Under the pieces are notes generated by a model, which saw only the letters and a program-made list of their open reading frames with translations, searched no databases and was not told the DNA's origin. Made by a program: the position numbers and the translations under genes. Shown here in pieces: positions 30,850-40,444 of a stretch of 64,000 nt of DNA (position 1 is its first letter; every line of letters starts with the position of its first letter). The stretch spans positions 1,240,001-1,304,000 of the forward strand of contig NZ_SMLK01000001.1 in the NCBI RefSeq assembly GCF_004681975.1. The letters run 5' to 3'. Source of the stretch: Ramlibacter humi. Lineage in GTDB: Bacteria > Pseudomonadota > Gammaproteobacteria > Burkholderiales > Burkholderiaceae_C.

Positions 30850-32163
30850 TCAGCCCTGCTGGCCCATCAGTTCGTCGAACGACACCGCCTTGTCCAAGAC
30901 CCGCGCCTTGGACAGCACGAAATCCGTGACGTTGTTCTCGATGACGATGGCCTCCACCTCGGCCAGGCGGCGGTTGTCGCTGTAGTACCAGCGCACAACG
31001 TCTTCCGGCTTCTCGTAGCTGGCGGCCAGCTCTTCCACGTGGGCGCGGATCTGCTCGGGCTTGGCGCCCAGGTTGTTGGCGCGCACCAGCTCGGCCACCA
31101 CCAGGCCCAGGCGCACGCGGCGCTCGGCCTGCGGGCGGAAGATGTCGTCGGGGATCGGGGCCTTGTCGGCGTCCTTGATGCCGCGCTGCTTCAGGTCGGC
31201 GCGGGCGCCTTCCACCATGCGATCCATCTCGGCCTGCACGCTGCTCTTGGGCAGGTCCAGCTCGGCCTTGGCCACCAGCGCGTCCATCACGGCCTGCTTG
31301 TTCTTGGCCAGCAGGCGGAACTTGACCTCGCGCTCCAGGTTCTTCTTGATGTCGGCGCGCAGCGCGCCCACCGTGCCTTCGCCGATGCCCAGCGACTTGG
31401 CGAATTCCTCGTTCACTTCGGGCAGCTTGGCGGCTTCGATCTTCTTCACGGTGACCAGGAAGTCGGCCGTCTTGCCCGCCACGTCCTTGCCGTGGTAGTC
31501 GGCCGGGAAGGCCAGCGGGAAGGTCTTGCTCTCGCCCGACTTCATGCCGCGCACGGCGTCCTCGAACTCCTTGAGCATCTGGCCTTCGCCGACCAGGAAC
31601 TGGAAGTCCTCGGCCTTGCCGCCCTGGAAGGGCTCGCCGTCGATCTTGCCTTCGAAGTCGACGGTGACGCGGTCGTTGTCCTGCGCAGCGTCGGCCTGGG
31701 CACGCTGGGCGAAGGTGCGGCGCTGCTTGCGCAGGATGTCCAGCGTCTTGTCGATGGCGGCGTCGCTCACGTCGGCGGACAGCTTCTCGACTTCCGCACC
31801 GGCCAGCTCGCCGAGCTTCACTTCGGGGAACACCTCGAACACCGCGTCGAAGGCCAGCTGGCCCTCGGGCGCTTCCTGCTTCTCGGTGATCTTGGGCTGG
31901 CCGGCCACGCGCAGCTTGGCCTCGTTAGCAGCCTGCGCGAAAGCCTCGCCAACCTTGTCGTTCATCACCTCGTAGTGCACCGAGTAGCCGTAGCGCTGAG
32001 CCACGACGTTGAGCGGCACCTTGCCCGGACGGAAGCCGTCCATCTTCACGGTGCGCGCCAGGCGCTTGAGGCGGCTGTCGACTTCGGTCTGGATCACGCT
32101 GGTGGGCAGCGTCAGGGTGATCTTGCGCTCCAGCTTGTCGAGGGTTTCAACGTTCACGGCCAT
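30850..32163 (-). CDS. tig: Trigger factor
   Basis: A 437-residue ribosome-bound chaperone with peptidyl-prolyl isomerase activity. The ribosome-docking motif GFRPGKVP lies near residues 43-50, the FKBP-like domain spans about 155-245, and the C-terminal arms are rich in charged helices. ATG 32163 lies 26 bases downstream of the tRNA-Leu(UAG) gene, so both may be in one transcript with RNase P release of the tRNA. It heads the proteostasis block. Confidence 0.95.
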   Translation of the reverse strand: MAVNVETLDKLERKITLTLPTSVIQTEVDSRLKRLARTVKMDGFRPGKVPLNVVAQRYGYSVHYEVMNDKVGEAFAQAANEAKLRVAGQPKITEKQEAPEGQLAFDAVFEVFPEVKLGELAGAEVEKLSADVSDAAIDKTLDILRKQRRTFAQRAQADAAQDNDRVTVDFEGKIDGEPFQGGKAEDFQFLVGEGQMLKEFEDAVRGMKSGESKTFPLAFPADYHGKDVAGKTADFLVTVKKIEAAKLPEVNEEFAKSLGIGEGTVGALRADIKKNLEREVKFRLLAKNKQAVMDALVAKAELDLPKSSVQAEMDRMVEGARADLKQRGIKDADKAPIPDDIFRPQAERRVRLGLVVAELVRANNLGAKPEQIRAHVEELAASYEKPEDVVRWYYSDNRRLAEVEAIVIENNVTDFVLSKARVLDKAVSFDELMGQQG

Positions 32164-32189
32164 GGTGCTTCTCTCTTGCGATGGGTCTG

Positions 32190-32276
32190 TGGTGCGCGGG
32201 GTCGGACTCGAACCGACACGCCGGTGAAGGCGTCAGGACCTAAACCTGGTGCGTCTACCAATTTCGCCACCCGCGC
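32190..32276 (-). tRNA. tRNA-Leu (UAG)
   Basis: An 87-base class II tRNA: acceptor GCGCGGG/CCCGCGC, anticodon UAG in GGTTTAGGT, long variable arm, T arm GTTCGAGTC and encoded CCA. It sits directly before tig. No good promoter lies in the short gap behind it; the best -10-like box is TAAAAT (32343-32348, minus) at the RND stop. Confidence 0.95.
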
Positions 32277-32281
32277 GGTCC

Positions 32282-32324
32282 AAAAGCGGGGCGGGCGGCC
32301 GTGTTGCACACCAGCCGCCCGCCC
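32282..32324 (-). terminator. Terminator of the RND efflux operon
   Basis: On the minus strand GGGCGGGCGGC pairs perfectly with GCCGCCCGCCC (11 bp) and is followed after two bases by GCTTTTGG. It lies between the efflux permease stop and the tRNA-Leu gene. Confidence 0.65.
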
Positions 32325-32345
32325 GGATTCGGTCAGCCCGCGATT

Positions 32346-35300
32346 TTACCTTGATGCCGGCACGGGTTCCGCGAGCATCGGCTGAGCCGGTTGCGCGCCG
32401 TCCCGGCGCACCCGGAACCAGGCGGCGTACATGGCGGGCAGCGCCAGCAGGGTCAGCACCGTCGCCACGATGAGGCCGCCCATGATCGCCACCGCCATCG
32501 GTCCCCAGAACACCGAGCGCGAGAGCGGGATCATCGCCAGCACGGCCGCGGCGGCGGTTAGCACGATGGGCCGCAGGCGGCGCACCGCCGACTCGACGAT
32601 GGCGTCCCACGCCGGCACGCCGTGCGCGCGGTCCTGCTCGATCTGGTCGATCAGGATCACCGAGTTGCGCTGGATCATCCCCATCAGCGCGATCACGCCC
32701 AGCAGCGCGACGAAACCGAACGGCCGGTCCAGCAACAGCAGCGCGCCGGCGACCCCTGCGATGCCCAGCGGCCCCGTCAGGAACACCAGCATCGCGCGGC
32801 TGAAGCTTTGCAGCTGCAGCATCAGCAGCGTGAAGGTGATGAACAGCATGATGGGCACGCCGGCCGAGATGGACGACGACCCCTTGGAGCTTTCCTCCAC
32901 CGCGCCCGCCACGTGGATGCGGTAAGTCGGGTTCCACTTGGCCTCGATCTGGCGCAGCTTGGGCAGCAGCTCCTCGGTGACCGTGGCGCCCTGCATGCCC
33001 TCGGCGATGTCGCCCTGCACGGTGATGGCGTACTCGCGGTTCTCGCGCCACATCACGCCCGGCTCCCAGGTGAACACCGGCTTGGCGATCTGCGTCAGCG
33101 GGATCGACTTGCCCGAAGCGGTGGGCAGGTAGGCGTTGCCCAGGTCGGTGATGGCGTTGCGCTCTTCCAGCGGCTGGCGCAGCACGATGTCGATCAGGCG
33201 GTCGCCTTCGCGGTACTGGCCCACCGTGGTGCCGGCCAGGATGGTGCGCGAAGCCTGCGCGATCGACTGGCTGGTGACGCCCAGCGCGCGCGCCTTGGCC
33301 TGGTCCACTTCCAGCCGCAGCACCTTCACCGACTCGTTCCAGTTGTCGTTCACGCCGCGCGTGTTGGGGCTGGCGCGCATCGCGGCCTTCACCTCGTCGG
33401 CGTAGGTGCGCAGCTGCGCGGGGTCGGGGCCGGTCACGCGGAACATCACCGGATAGGGCACGGGCGGCCCGTTGGGCAGCAGCGTCACGCGGCCGCGCAC
33501 CTCGGGGAATTCCTCGGCCAGCAGCGCCGGCAGCTTCACCCGCAGCGCCTCGCGCGTCTTCAGGTCCTGCGGCATCACGATCAGCTGCGACACGTTGGTC
33601 TGCGGGAACACCTGGTCCAGCGGCAGGTAGAAGCGCGGCACGCCGGAGCCTATCCACGCGCTGACCTCCGTCACCCCGGGCTCGCTGCGCAGCCGCGCTT
33701 CCACGCGCCTGGCCGCGGCTTCGTTGGCGGTGAACGAGGTGCCTTCCGGCGACCACAGCGCCACCAGGATCTCGGGCCGGCTGGAATCGGGGAAGAACTG
33801 CTGCTGCACCTTGCCCATGCCCACGATGCCCAGCGCGAACACCAGCAGCGTCGCGCCGATGGTCAGCCACCGATGTTCCACGCACCAGTTCACCGTGCGG
33901 CGAAAGCGCCGGTAGAACGGCGTGTCGAAATGCTCATGGTGGTCGCCGGTGACCGGCTTGGGCTTGAGCAGCAGCTGGCCCAGGTAGGGCACGAAGTACA
34001 CCGAGCAGAACCAGCTGAGCACCAGCGCGATCACCGTGACCGCGAAGATCGCGTACGTGTACTCGCCGACCGTGGACTTGGCCAAACCGATGGGCAGGAA
34101 GCCGGTGGCGGTGATCAGCGTGCCGGTGAGCATCGGCATCGCGGTCACTTCATAGGCGAAGGTGGCGGCACGGACCTTGTCGTAGCCCTCTTCCATCTTC
34201 CGCACCATCATCTCGACGGCGATGATGGCGTCGTCCACCAGCAGGCCCAGCGCGATGATCAGCGAGCCCAGCGAGATCTTGTGCAGGCCGATGCCCCAGT
34301 AGTCCATCGCCAGGAAGGTCACCGCCAGCACCAGCGGGATGGTGATGCCCACCATCAGGCCGGGGCGAATGTCCACATACCAGCGCTTCCACACCGGCAG
34401 GCCCGCGTCCGGCCGCTTGTGCAGGCCCAGGCTGAGGAAGCTGACGGCCAGCACGATGACCACGGCCTCGACCAGCGTGCGCACGAACTCGTTGACCGAA
34501 GTCGCCACCGCCTTGGGCTGGTCCTGGAACTGAACCAGTTTGATGCCGGCAGGCAGCCCGTCCTCGATGCGATGGAACGCCGACTTCAGCGATTGCCCCA
34601 GGCGGATGATGTCGCCGCCCTTGGCCATGGACACGCCCAGCGCGATCACCTCCTTGCCGTCGTGCCGCACCTTGATCTGCGGCGGATCGACGTAGGCGCG
34701 TTTGATGTCGGCGATGTCGCCCAGCTTCAGCTGACTGCCCGAGCTGCCGCGGATCGGCATCGCGGCAAGCTGCTCCACGGCCTGGAACTGGCCGGCCACG
34801 CGCACCTGTACCACGTCCAGCGGCGTCTGCACGGCGCCGGCCGATTCCACCGCGTTCTGCTGCCCCAGCTGCGCGAGCACCTGGTTCAGGTCCAGGCCCA
34901 GCTGCGCCAGGCGCTTCTGCGAGATCTCGATGTACAGCTTCTCGTCCTGCACGCCGAACAGCTCCACCTTCGCCACGTCGGGCACGCGCAGCAGCTGCTG
35001 GCGCACATCGTCGGCGAAGTCCTTGAGCTCGGCGTAGCTGAAGCCCGGCTCGGCTTCCAGCGCGTAGATCACGCCGTACACGTCGCCGAATTCGTCGTTG
35101 AAGAACGGCCCCTGCACGCCTTGCGGCAGGGTCTGGCGCATGTCGCCGATCTTCTTGCGCACCGTGTACCAGACGTTGGGCACGTCCGCAGGCTTCGACG
35201 AGTCCTTGATCTGGAAAATGATCTGCGACTCGCCCGGCTTGGAATAGCTGCGGATGATGTCGGCGTACGGCACTTCCTGCAGCGTGCGCTCGATCTTGTC

Positions 35301-35531
35301 GGTCACCTGCTCGGCCACCTGCTGCGACGTGGCGCCGGGCCAGTAGGTGCGCACGACCATCGCGCGGAAGGTGAACGGCGGGTCCTCGTCCTGCCCCAGC
35401 TGGAAGTACGCGGCGAAGCCCAGCACCATCAGCACCACCATCAGGTAGCGCGTGAGCGCCGGGTGGTCCAGCGCCCACTTCGACAGGTTGAAGCCGGGCT
35501 TGGCGGCCCAATCCTGGTCCTGGCGGTTCAT
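32346..35531 (-). CDS. RND efflux transporter permease subunit
   Basis: A 1061-residue inner-membrane proton antiporter of the AcrB/HAE superfamily. The first helix (LTRYLMVVLMVLGFAAYFQL) is followed by the periplasmic QDEDPPFTFRAMVV start of the porter domain. The helix-4 proton-relay pair is in GLLVDDAIIAVE, and a second repeat with the same layout follows, giving 12 helices. ATG 35531 has TGAGG upstream, and the adaptor stop lies 7 bases before it. No outer-membrane channel gene is adjacent, so it must borrow one. Substrates (drugs, solvents or metals) cannot be read. Confidence 0.92.
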   Translation of the reverse strand: MNRQDQDWAAKPGFNLSKWALDHPALTRYLMVVLMVLGFAAYFQLGQDEDPPFTFRAMVVRTYWPGATSQQVAEQVTDKIERTLQEVPYADIIRSYSKPGESQIIFQIKDSSKPADVPNVWYTVRKKIGDMRQTLPQGVQGPFFNDEFGDVYGVIYALEAEPGFSYAELKDFADDVRQQLLRVPDVAKVELFGVQDEKLYIEISQKRLAQLGLDLNQVLAQLGQQNAVESAGAVQTPLDVVQVRVAGQFQAVEQLAAMPIRGSSGSQLKLGDIADIKRAYVDPPQIKVRHDGKEVIALGVSMAKGGDIIRLGQSLKSAFHRIEDGLPAGIKLVQFQDQPKAVATSVNEFVRTLVEAVVIVLAVSFLSLGLHKRPDAGLPVWKRWYVDIRPGLMVGITIPLVLAVTFLAMDYWGIGLHKISLGSLIIALGLLVDDAIIAVEMMVRKMEEGYDKVRAATFAYEVTAMPMLTGTLITATGFLPIGLAKSTVGEYTYAIFAVTVIALVLSWFCSVYFVPYLGQLLLKPKPVTGDHHEHFDTPFYRRFRRTVNWCVEHRWLTIGATLLVFALGIVGMGKVQQQFFPDSSRPEILVALWSPEGTSFTANEAAARRVEARLRSEPGVTEVSAWIGSGVPRFYLPLDQVFPQTNVSQLIVMPQDLKTREALRVKLPALLAEEFPEVRGRVTLLPNGPPVPYPVMFRVTGPDPAQLRTYADEVKAAMRASPNTRGVNDNWNESVKVLRLEVDQAKARALGVTSQSIAQASRTILAGTTVGQYREGDRLIDIVLRQPLEERNAITDLGNAYLPTASGKSIPLTQIAKPVFTWEPGVMWRENREYAITVQGDIAEGMQGATVTEELLPKLRQIEAKWNPTYRIHVAGAVEESSKGSSSISAGVPIMLFITFTLLMLQLQSFSRAMLVFLTGPLGIAGVAGALLLLDRPFGFVALLGVIALMGMIQRNSVILIDQIEQDRAHGVPAWDAIVESAVRRLRPIVLTAAAAVLAMIPLSRSVFWGPMAVAIMGGLIVATVLTLLALPAMYAAWFRVRRDGAQPAQPMLAEPVPASR

Positions 35532-35538
35532 GCGCGCC

Positions 35539-36696
35539 TCACTTGCTCGTGGCCACGGGGCGCACGGCCCCCGCGGGCACCGGGCCGGTGGCGACAGGCG
35601 CGAGGCCGGTCGCGTGCTCTTCGTAGATGCGCACCTTCTGGCCCGGCTGCAGCACGTGCACGCCGGCCGAGACAACCAGCATCCCCGGTTGCAGGCCGCC
35701 CGCGATGACGGCTTCGTTGCCGTCGGCGGTGGCGATCTGCACGGGCTGCGAGCGCACCGTCATGCTGCCCTTGTCCAGCACCCACACCGAAGTGCCCTGC
35801 CCTTCCTGGCGCAGCGCGCTGGTGGGCAGCTTGATCACCAGCGCACCCGCCATGCTCAGGGCCTGCGGGAAGACATACGCGGTGGCGCCCAGCGGCGGCT
35901 GCGCATTGGCCGGCAGCGAAACCTTGACCGCGTACGTGCGCGTCACGGGGTCCGCGCTGGCGGCCACCTCGCGCACCTGGCCGTCGAAGCTGTCGCCCGC
36001 CCACACGCGCACCGCGACGGGCGAGTTGGGCTTGATCGCCGCGACCTTGTCTTCAGGGACGGAAAACACCACGTCGCGCGGGCCATCCTGCGCGATGCGC
36101 ACCACCGGCGCGCCGGCGGCGACCACCTGGCCGGGCTCGGCTTCGATCGCAGTCACCACGCCGGCGACGTCCGCGACCAGGCTCGCGTACCGGGCCTGGT
36201 TCGACTGCGACGAGAGCTGTGCCTGGGCCTGTTCCAGTTGCGCCTGCGCCGCCTTGAACGTGGTCTCGCGGCGCTCCAGTTCCGCGCCGCTGATGAAGTT
36301 CTGGTCTTTCAGCGCCTGGAAGCGCTTGAAGTCCGCCGCGGCCAGGTCGCGGTTGGTGGCAGCGGCCGTGACCTGCGCGCGCGCCGCATCGGCGGCCAGG
36401 CGGAAGTCCTGCGCGTCGAGTTGCGCCAGCACCTGCCCCGGCTTCACGCGCTGCCCCAGTTCGGCCTGGCGCTGGACGATCTTGCCGCCGACACGGAAGC
36501 CGACGCGCGTCTCGATCCTCGGCCGGACCTCGCCCGCGAACTCGTGGGCCGCGCCGAAAGCGCTCTCGCCCACGGTCATCACCTTCACCGAGCGGATGGG
36601 TTCCGGCGCGGGCGCGGGTTTGGAGCAACCGGCCAGAACGGCAGCCAGGACGACGGGAAGCAGGACCCTCAGCCGGGCCGAAGGAGACAGGGACAT
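35539..36696 (-). CDS. RND efflux periplasmic adaptor subunit (membrane fusion lipoprotein)
   Basis: A 385-residue adaptor linking the pump to an outer-membrane channel. A lipoprotein signal ends in VLAGC (near 23). Then come the barrel-sandwich half-motif GFRVGGKI, a coiled-coil hairpin rich in Ala/Gln (about 95-165), the second lipoyl half (LVADVAGVVTAIEAEPGQVV) and beta-barrel domains. It is first in the operon. AAGGAGA precedes ATG 36696 by about 9 bases. A dyad at 36716-36735 lies between the gene and hpnC. Confidence 0.92.
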   Translation of the reverse strand: MSLSPSARLRVLLPVVLAAVLAGCSKPAPAPEPIRSVKVMTVGESAFGAAHEFAGEVRPRIETRVGFRVGGKIVQRQAELGQRVKPGQVLAQLDAQDFRLAADAARAQVTAAATNRDLAAADFKRFQALKDQNFISGAELERRETTFKAAQAQLEQAQAQLSSQSNQARYASLVADVAGVVTAIEAEPGQVVAAGAPVVRIAQDGPRDVVFSVPEDKVAAIKPNSPVAVRVWAGDSFDGQVREVAASADPVTRTYAVKVSLPANAQPPLGATAYVFPQALSMAGALVIKLPTSALRQEGQGTSVWVLDKGSMTVRSQPVQIATADGNEAVIAGGLQPGMLVVSAGVHVLQPGQKVRIYEEHATGLAPVATGPVPAGAVRPVATSK

Positions 36697-36715
36697 GGAA
36701 GTGCTCCACTCGCTA

Positions 36716-36735
36716 ATGACTGACTGGTTAGTAAT
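36716..36735. promoter_or_regulatory. Candidate repressor dyad of the RND operon
   Basis: A 20-bp imperfect palindrome (core ACTGACTGGTTAGT, 14 of 20 positions symmetric) lies 20 bases before the adaptor start. Size and shape fit a TetR-type operator, the usual control of such pumps. No tetR gene is adjacent; the regulator would act from elsewhere. Confidence 0.45.
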
Positions 36736-36778
36736 CTAAGGTAAACCCGGGGTTGCCGTCAAGGCGAGAATCCGCCCC

Positions 36779-37627
36779 GTGACTGAAGAGCCCCGCGCCG
36801 CGCCCGTCGACCACTACGAGAACTTCCCGGTCGCGTCCTGGCTGTGCCCGCCGCGGCTGCGCCCGCCCATCGCGGCCATCTACTGGTTCGCGCGCACGGC
36901 GGACGACATCGCCGACGAAGGCGATGCGCCTGCCGGCCGGCGCATCGAAGCGCTCGCCGCGTACCGCGCCGACCTCGTGGCGCTGTCGCATGGGCGCGCG
37001 ACGTCCGGCCGCTGGGACGCGGTGTTCAGGCCGTTGGGCGCGGCGCTGCGCGAGTTCGCCCTGCCCGCTCCGCTGCTGCTGGACCTGCTCAGTGCGTTCG
37101 AGCAGGACATCGTGAAGACCCGCGACGGCCACGGCTATCGCGACCGCGGCGAGCTGCTCGACTACTGCGCCCGCTCCGCCAACCCGGTGGGCCGCCTGCT
37201 GCTGCACCTGTACGGCATCGCGGACGAAGGCTCGCTGGCGCGCAGCGACGCGATCTGCAGCGCGCTGCAGTTGATCAACTTCTGGCAGGACCTGGGCGTG
37301 GACCTGCCGCGCGGCCGCCGCTACCTGCCCGATGCGGATTGCGCCGCCTTCCACGTCGATCCGCTCGTGCCCGCGTCGGCGCCCGTGGAGCAGCGGCGCG
37401 CCCTGGTGCGCCACGAATGCGAATGGGCACGCGAGCTGATGCTGGAAGGCGCGCCGCTGGCCCGCCGCGTGCCGGGCCGCGCGGGCTGGGAGCTGCGCGG
37501 CGTCGTGCAAGGCGGGCTGCGGATCCTGGACCGCATCGAGGCGCTGGGCTTCGACACGTTCACCGCGCGCCCCACGATCCGCCGCCGTGACGTCGCCGTC
37601 ATCGGGCTGCGCATGCTGCGGATGTGA
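36779..37627 (+). CDS. hpnC: Squalene synthase-like protein HpnC (hydroxysqualene synthase)
   Basis: A 282-residue trans-prenyltransferase. In the HpnCDE route HpnC converts presqualene diphosphate to hydroxysqualene. The first Asp-rich motif DDIADE (about 41-46) and the second NFWQDLGVD (about 165) bind the magnesium-diphosphate. The start is GTG 36779 without a Shine-Dalgarno; GAGAAT ends 7 bases before it, suggesting a leaderless message. The next gene, hpnD, begins 10 bases after its stop. Confidence 0.9.
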   Translation: MTEEPRAAPVDHYENFPVASWLCPPRLRPPIAAIYWFARTADDIADEGDAPAGRRIEALAAYRADLVALSHGRATSGRWDAVFRPLGAALREFALPAPLLLDLLSAFEQDIVKTRDGHGYRDRGELLDYCARSANPVGRLLLHLYGIADEGSLARSDAICSALQLINFWQDLGVDLPRGRRYLPDADCAAFHVDPLVPASAPVEQRRALVRHECEWARELMLEGAPLARRVPGRAGWELRGVVQGGLRILDRIEALGFDTFTARPTIRRRDVAVIGLRMLRM

Positions 37628-37637
37628 CAATCGGCGG

Positions 37638-38477
37638 ATGACCCCGGAGCAATACGTCCAGGAGAAGGCGGCAGCGTCGGGCAGCAGCTTCTACTACGCC
37701 TTCCTCTTCCTGCCGCCGCCGCGGCGCGCCGCCATCACCGCCTTCTATGCCTTCTGCCGCGAGGTGGACGACGTCGTCGACGAAGTCCAGGACCCCGGCG
37801 TCGCACAAACCAAGCTGGCCTGGTGGGACACCGAAGTGGCGCGCGCCTTCGCCGGCGAGCCGCAGCACCCCGTGATGCGCGCGCTGATGCCGCACGCCCA
37901 GCCTTTCGGCATCGAGGAGGGGCACCTGCGCGCCGTGATCGAAGGCTGCCGCATGGACCTGACGCAGACGCGCTACCTCGACTTCCCCACGCTGGAGCGC
38001 TACTGCCACCTGGTGGCCGGCATCGTGGGCGAGGTGTCGGCGCGCATCTTCGGCCAGACGCAGCCGCGAACCACCGAGTACGCGCACAAGCTGGGCCTGG
38101 CGTTCCAGCTGACGAACATCATCCGCGACGTCGGCGAGGACGCGATGCGCGGCCGCATCTACCTGCCGATCAACGAGCTGCAGCAGTTCGACGTCAAGGC
38201 GCACGAGATCGTGCAGCGCCAGTACTCCGACCGCTTCGCCGCGCTGATGAACTACCAGGCGGCCCGCGCGCGCCGCCTGTACCAGGAAGCCCTGGCGCTG
38301 CTGCCCGCCGAGGACCGGCGCGCGCAGAAGCCCGGGCTGATGATGGCCAGCATCTACCGCACGCTGCTGCGCGAGATCGAGGCCGACGACTTCCGCGTGC
38401 TGAACCAGCGCGTGAGCCTCACGCCGCTGCGCAAGTTCTGGCTCGCCTGGAAAGTGCAGGCGCTGGGCCGGCTGTGA
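37638..38477 (+). CDS. hpnD: Presqualene diphosphate synthase HpnD
   Basis: A 279-residue enzyme that condenses two farnesyl diphosphates to presqualene diphosphate. Asp-rich motifs are DDVVDE (about 38-44) and NIIRDVGED (about 159-167); the aromatic start SSFYYAFLFLPPPRR is typical. GACAAT ends 6 bases before the ATG and could be an internal -10 box. It overlaps the next gene by 4 bases (GTGA), so the two are translationally coupled. Confidence 0.93.
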   Translation: MTPEQYVQEKAAASGSSFYYAFLFLPPPRRAAITAFYAFCREVDDVVDEVQDPGVAQTKLAWWDTEVARAFAGEPQHPVMRALMPHAQPFGIEEGHLRAVIEGCRMDLTQTRYLDFPTLERYCHLVAGIVGEVSARIFGQTQPRTTEYAHKLGLAFQLTNIIRDVGEDAMRGRIYLPINELQQFDVKAHEIVQRQYSDRFAALMNYQAARARRLYQEALALLPAEDRRAQKPGLMMASIYRTLLREIEADDFRVLNQRVSLTPLRKFWLAWKVQALGRL

Positions 38478-39772
38478 ACGTCGCCGTCGTCGGCGGCGGC
38501 TGGGCGGGCCTCGCGGCCGCCATCGAAGCGGTGCGTGGCGGCCACCGGGTCACGGTTTTCGAGGCCGCGCGCCAATGGGGCGGCCGCGCGCGGGCGCTCG
38601 AAGTGCCGCTGGACGATGGCGGCACCGTCACGCTGGACAACGGCCAGCACATCCTGATCGGCGCCTACCGCGAGACGCTGGCGCTGATGCGCGCGGTGGG
38701 CATCGAGCCGCGCGAAGTGCTGCGCCGCCTGCCGCTCACGCTGCGCTTCCCCGATGGACAGGGGCTCGTGTTGCCGGAAGCGCCGGCGCCGCTGGACGCC
38801 GCGTGGGGCATCCTCGGCGCGCGCGGATGGACCTGGACGGACAAGCTGTCCCTGCTGAAGCACGCTGCCGGTTGGCAGCTGCGCCGCTTCCAGTGCGACG
38901 ACTCGCTGACCGTCAGTGCGCTGTGCGAAGGCCTGGCACCCACGGTGATGCGCGACCTCGTCGATCCACTGTGCGTGGCTGCGCTGAACATCCCCGCCGG
39001 CCGCGCGAGTGCTTCGGTGCTCCTGCGCGTGCTGCGCGACGGCCTGTTCGGACCTTCGCAAGACGGCTGGGGCGCCTCCAACCTGCTGCTGCCGGCGCGC
39101 GACCTGGGCACGCTGTTTCCCGAGGCGGCCGCTGCCTGGCTGCAAGCGAAAGGCGCTTCGCTGCGGCTCGGCCATCGCGTGCAGTCGCTTTCGCGCGACG
39201 GGGAAGGCTGGGCGGTCGATGGCGAGCGATTCGGCAGCGTGCTGCTCGCGGCCCCGCCGTGGGAAGCCGAACGGCTTGTCGCGGAGTCCGCCGCGCCCAC
39301 CGGCGACTGGCTCGCGCAGGTGCGCAGCCTGGCGCACGAGCCCATCGCCACCGTCTACGTGCAGGACGGCCCCGCCCTGCCTTTGCCGATGCTGGCCTTG
39401 CACTCGGCGCCCGACGCGCCCGCGCAGTTCGTGTTCGACCGCGCGCAACTGGGTGGCCCGCCCGGTGTGCTGGCCTTCGTCATCAGCGCCAGCGAAGGCG
39501 GCGTGCAGGAGCTGGAAACCCGGGTGCTGGCGCAGGCCGGCGCATTGGGCTGGCGCGTGCGACCCTTGAAGACCGTCGTCGAAAAGCGTGCCACCTTCGC
39601 CTGCGTGCCCTCGCTGCGGCGGCCCGGCATCGACGTGGCACCGGGACTGTTCGCTTGCGGCGACTACGTCGACGGCCCCTACCCCGCCACGCTGGAAGGC
39701 GCGGTGCGCGCGGCGCAGGCGGCCGCCGCGCGCCTCAATCCAGCAGCTCGCACAGCTCCGTCAGCGTCCTGA
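38474..39772 (+). CDS. hpnE: Hydroxysqualene dehydroxylase HpnE
   Basis: A 432-residue FAD-dependent amine-oxidase-fold enzyme that reduces hydroxysqualene to squalene, the last step of the HpnCDE route. The dinucleotide fold VVGGGWAGLAAA lies at 5-16, with the second FAD motif QWGGRARAL and the C-terminal FACGDYVDGPYPATLEGA. The start is GTG 38474, overlapping the hpnD stop. The 3' end overlaps the convergent HAD gene by 38 bp. Squalene-hopene cyclase and other hopanoid genes are not in the window. Confidence 0.92.
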   Translation: MNVAVVGGGWAGLAAAIEAVRGGHRVTVFEAARQWGGRARALEVPLDDGGTVTLDNGQHILIGAYRETLALMRAVGIEPREVLRRLPLTLRFPDGQGLVLPEAPAPLDAAWGILGARGWTWTDKLSLLKHAAGWQLRRFQCDDSLTVSALCEGLAPTVMRDLVDPLCVAALNIPAGRASASVLLRVLRDGLFGPSQDGWGASNLLLPARDLGTLFPEAAAAWLQAKGASLRLGHRVQSLSRDGEGWAVDGERFGSVLLAAPPWEAERLVAESAAPTGDWLAQVRSLAHEPIATVYVQDGPALPLPMLALHSAPDAPAQFVFDRAQLGGPPGVLAFVISASEGGVQELETRVLAQAGALGWRVRPLKTVVEKRATFACVPSLRRPGIDVAPGLFACGDYVDGPYPATLEGAVRAAQAAAARLNPAARTAPSAS

Positions 39773-40427
39773 CCGTCGCGTGCGGATGCTGCTCGTGCGG
39801 CCACAGGTGGTCGCCGCGATTCACCCACACGGCCTGCATGCCCGCGTTCAGCGCGCCCACCACGTCCAGCGTGGCGTCGTCGCCCACGTGCAGCACCGCT
39901 TCGGCTGGGGTGTCCACGGCGCCCGCGGCCGCGTGGAAGATGCGCGGGTCGGGCTTGCCGACGCCGAACTCGCGTGCCGACACCGCCGCGCGGAAAAAGC
40001 CGTCCAGCCCCACGCGCGCGAGATCCGCATTGCCGTTCGACAGGCTCACCAGCGGGAAGCGGCGCGCCAGGCGTTCCAGCGCGGGCCGCGCGTCCTCGAA
40101 CAGTTCCACCTGCTGGCGCGCGGTGAAGAAGGCGTCGAACGCCGGTTCCGCCAGCAGCGGGTCCTCGCCGGCGCGGTAAAGCGCCAGGCGGATGGATTCG
40201 CGCCGCACGGCGCTGAGGTCGTGCTTGAGTTCCGGGCGGTGCTCCGCCACGTGGTTGCGGATCTCGCGCAGCGCGCCGGGGTTGGAGAACAGCGCGGCGG
40301 CCATGGGCGCGTGCTCGGTCAGCCAATCGTGCAGCACGTGCTCGGCCCGCTCGATGGTGGGCCAGATCGGCCACAGCGTGTCATCGAGGTCCAGGCTGAT
40401 GGCTTTGACGCGGGAAGTGTCCAGCAT
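39735..40427 (-). CDS. HAD-family hydrolase, YigB-like phosphatase
   Basis: A 230-residue haloacid dehalogenase-superfamily phosphatase. Motif I is DLDDTLW (Asp13, Asp15), motif II LSNGNAD, motif III Lys in GVGKPDP, and motif IV HVGDDATLDVVGA. Overall it resembles E. coli YigB, which acts on FMN and the riboflavin intermediate ARPP. ATG 40427 is only 17 bases from the divergent hemH start; TATTCT on this strand ends 7 bases before the ATG, so the mRNA is probably leaderless. Confidence 0.85.
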   Translation of the reverse strand: MLDTSRVKAISLDLDDTLWPIWPTIERAEHVLHDWLTEHAPMAAALFSNPGALREIRNHVAEHRPELKHDLSAVRRESIRLALYRAGEDPLLAEPAFDAFFTARQQVELFEDARPALERLARRFPLVSLSNGNADLARVGLDGFFRAAVSAREFGVGKPDPRIFHAAAGAVDTPAEAVLHVGDDATLDVVGALNAGMQAVWVNRGDHLWPHEQHPHATVRTLTELCELLD

Positions 40428-40444
40428 GCAGGCGAGAATAGCGG

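Noticed and set aside
32346-35531. Alternative upstream start of the RND permease near 35675
   Set aside because: It would lie within the adaptor coding region and lacks a ribosome site; ATG 35531 has one and gives the normal family N-terminus.
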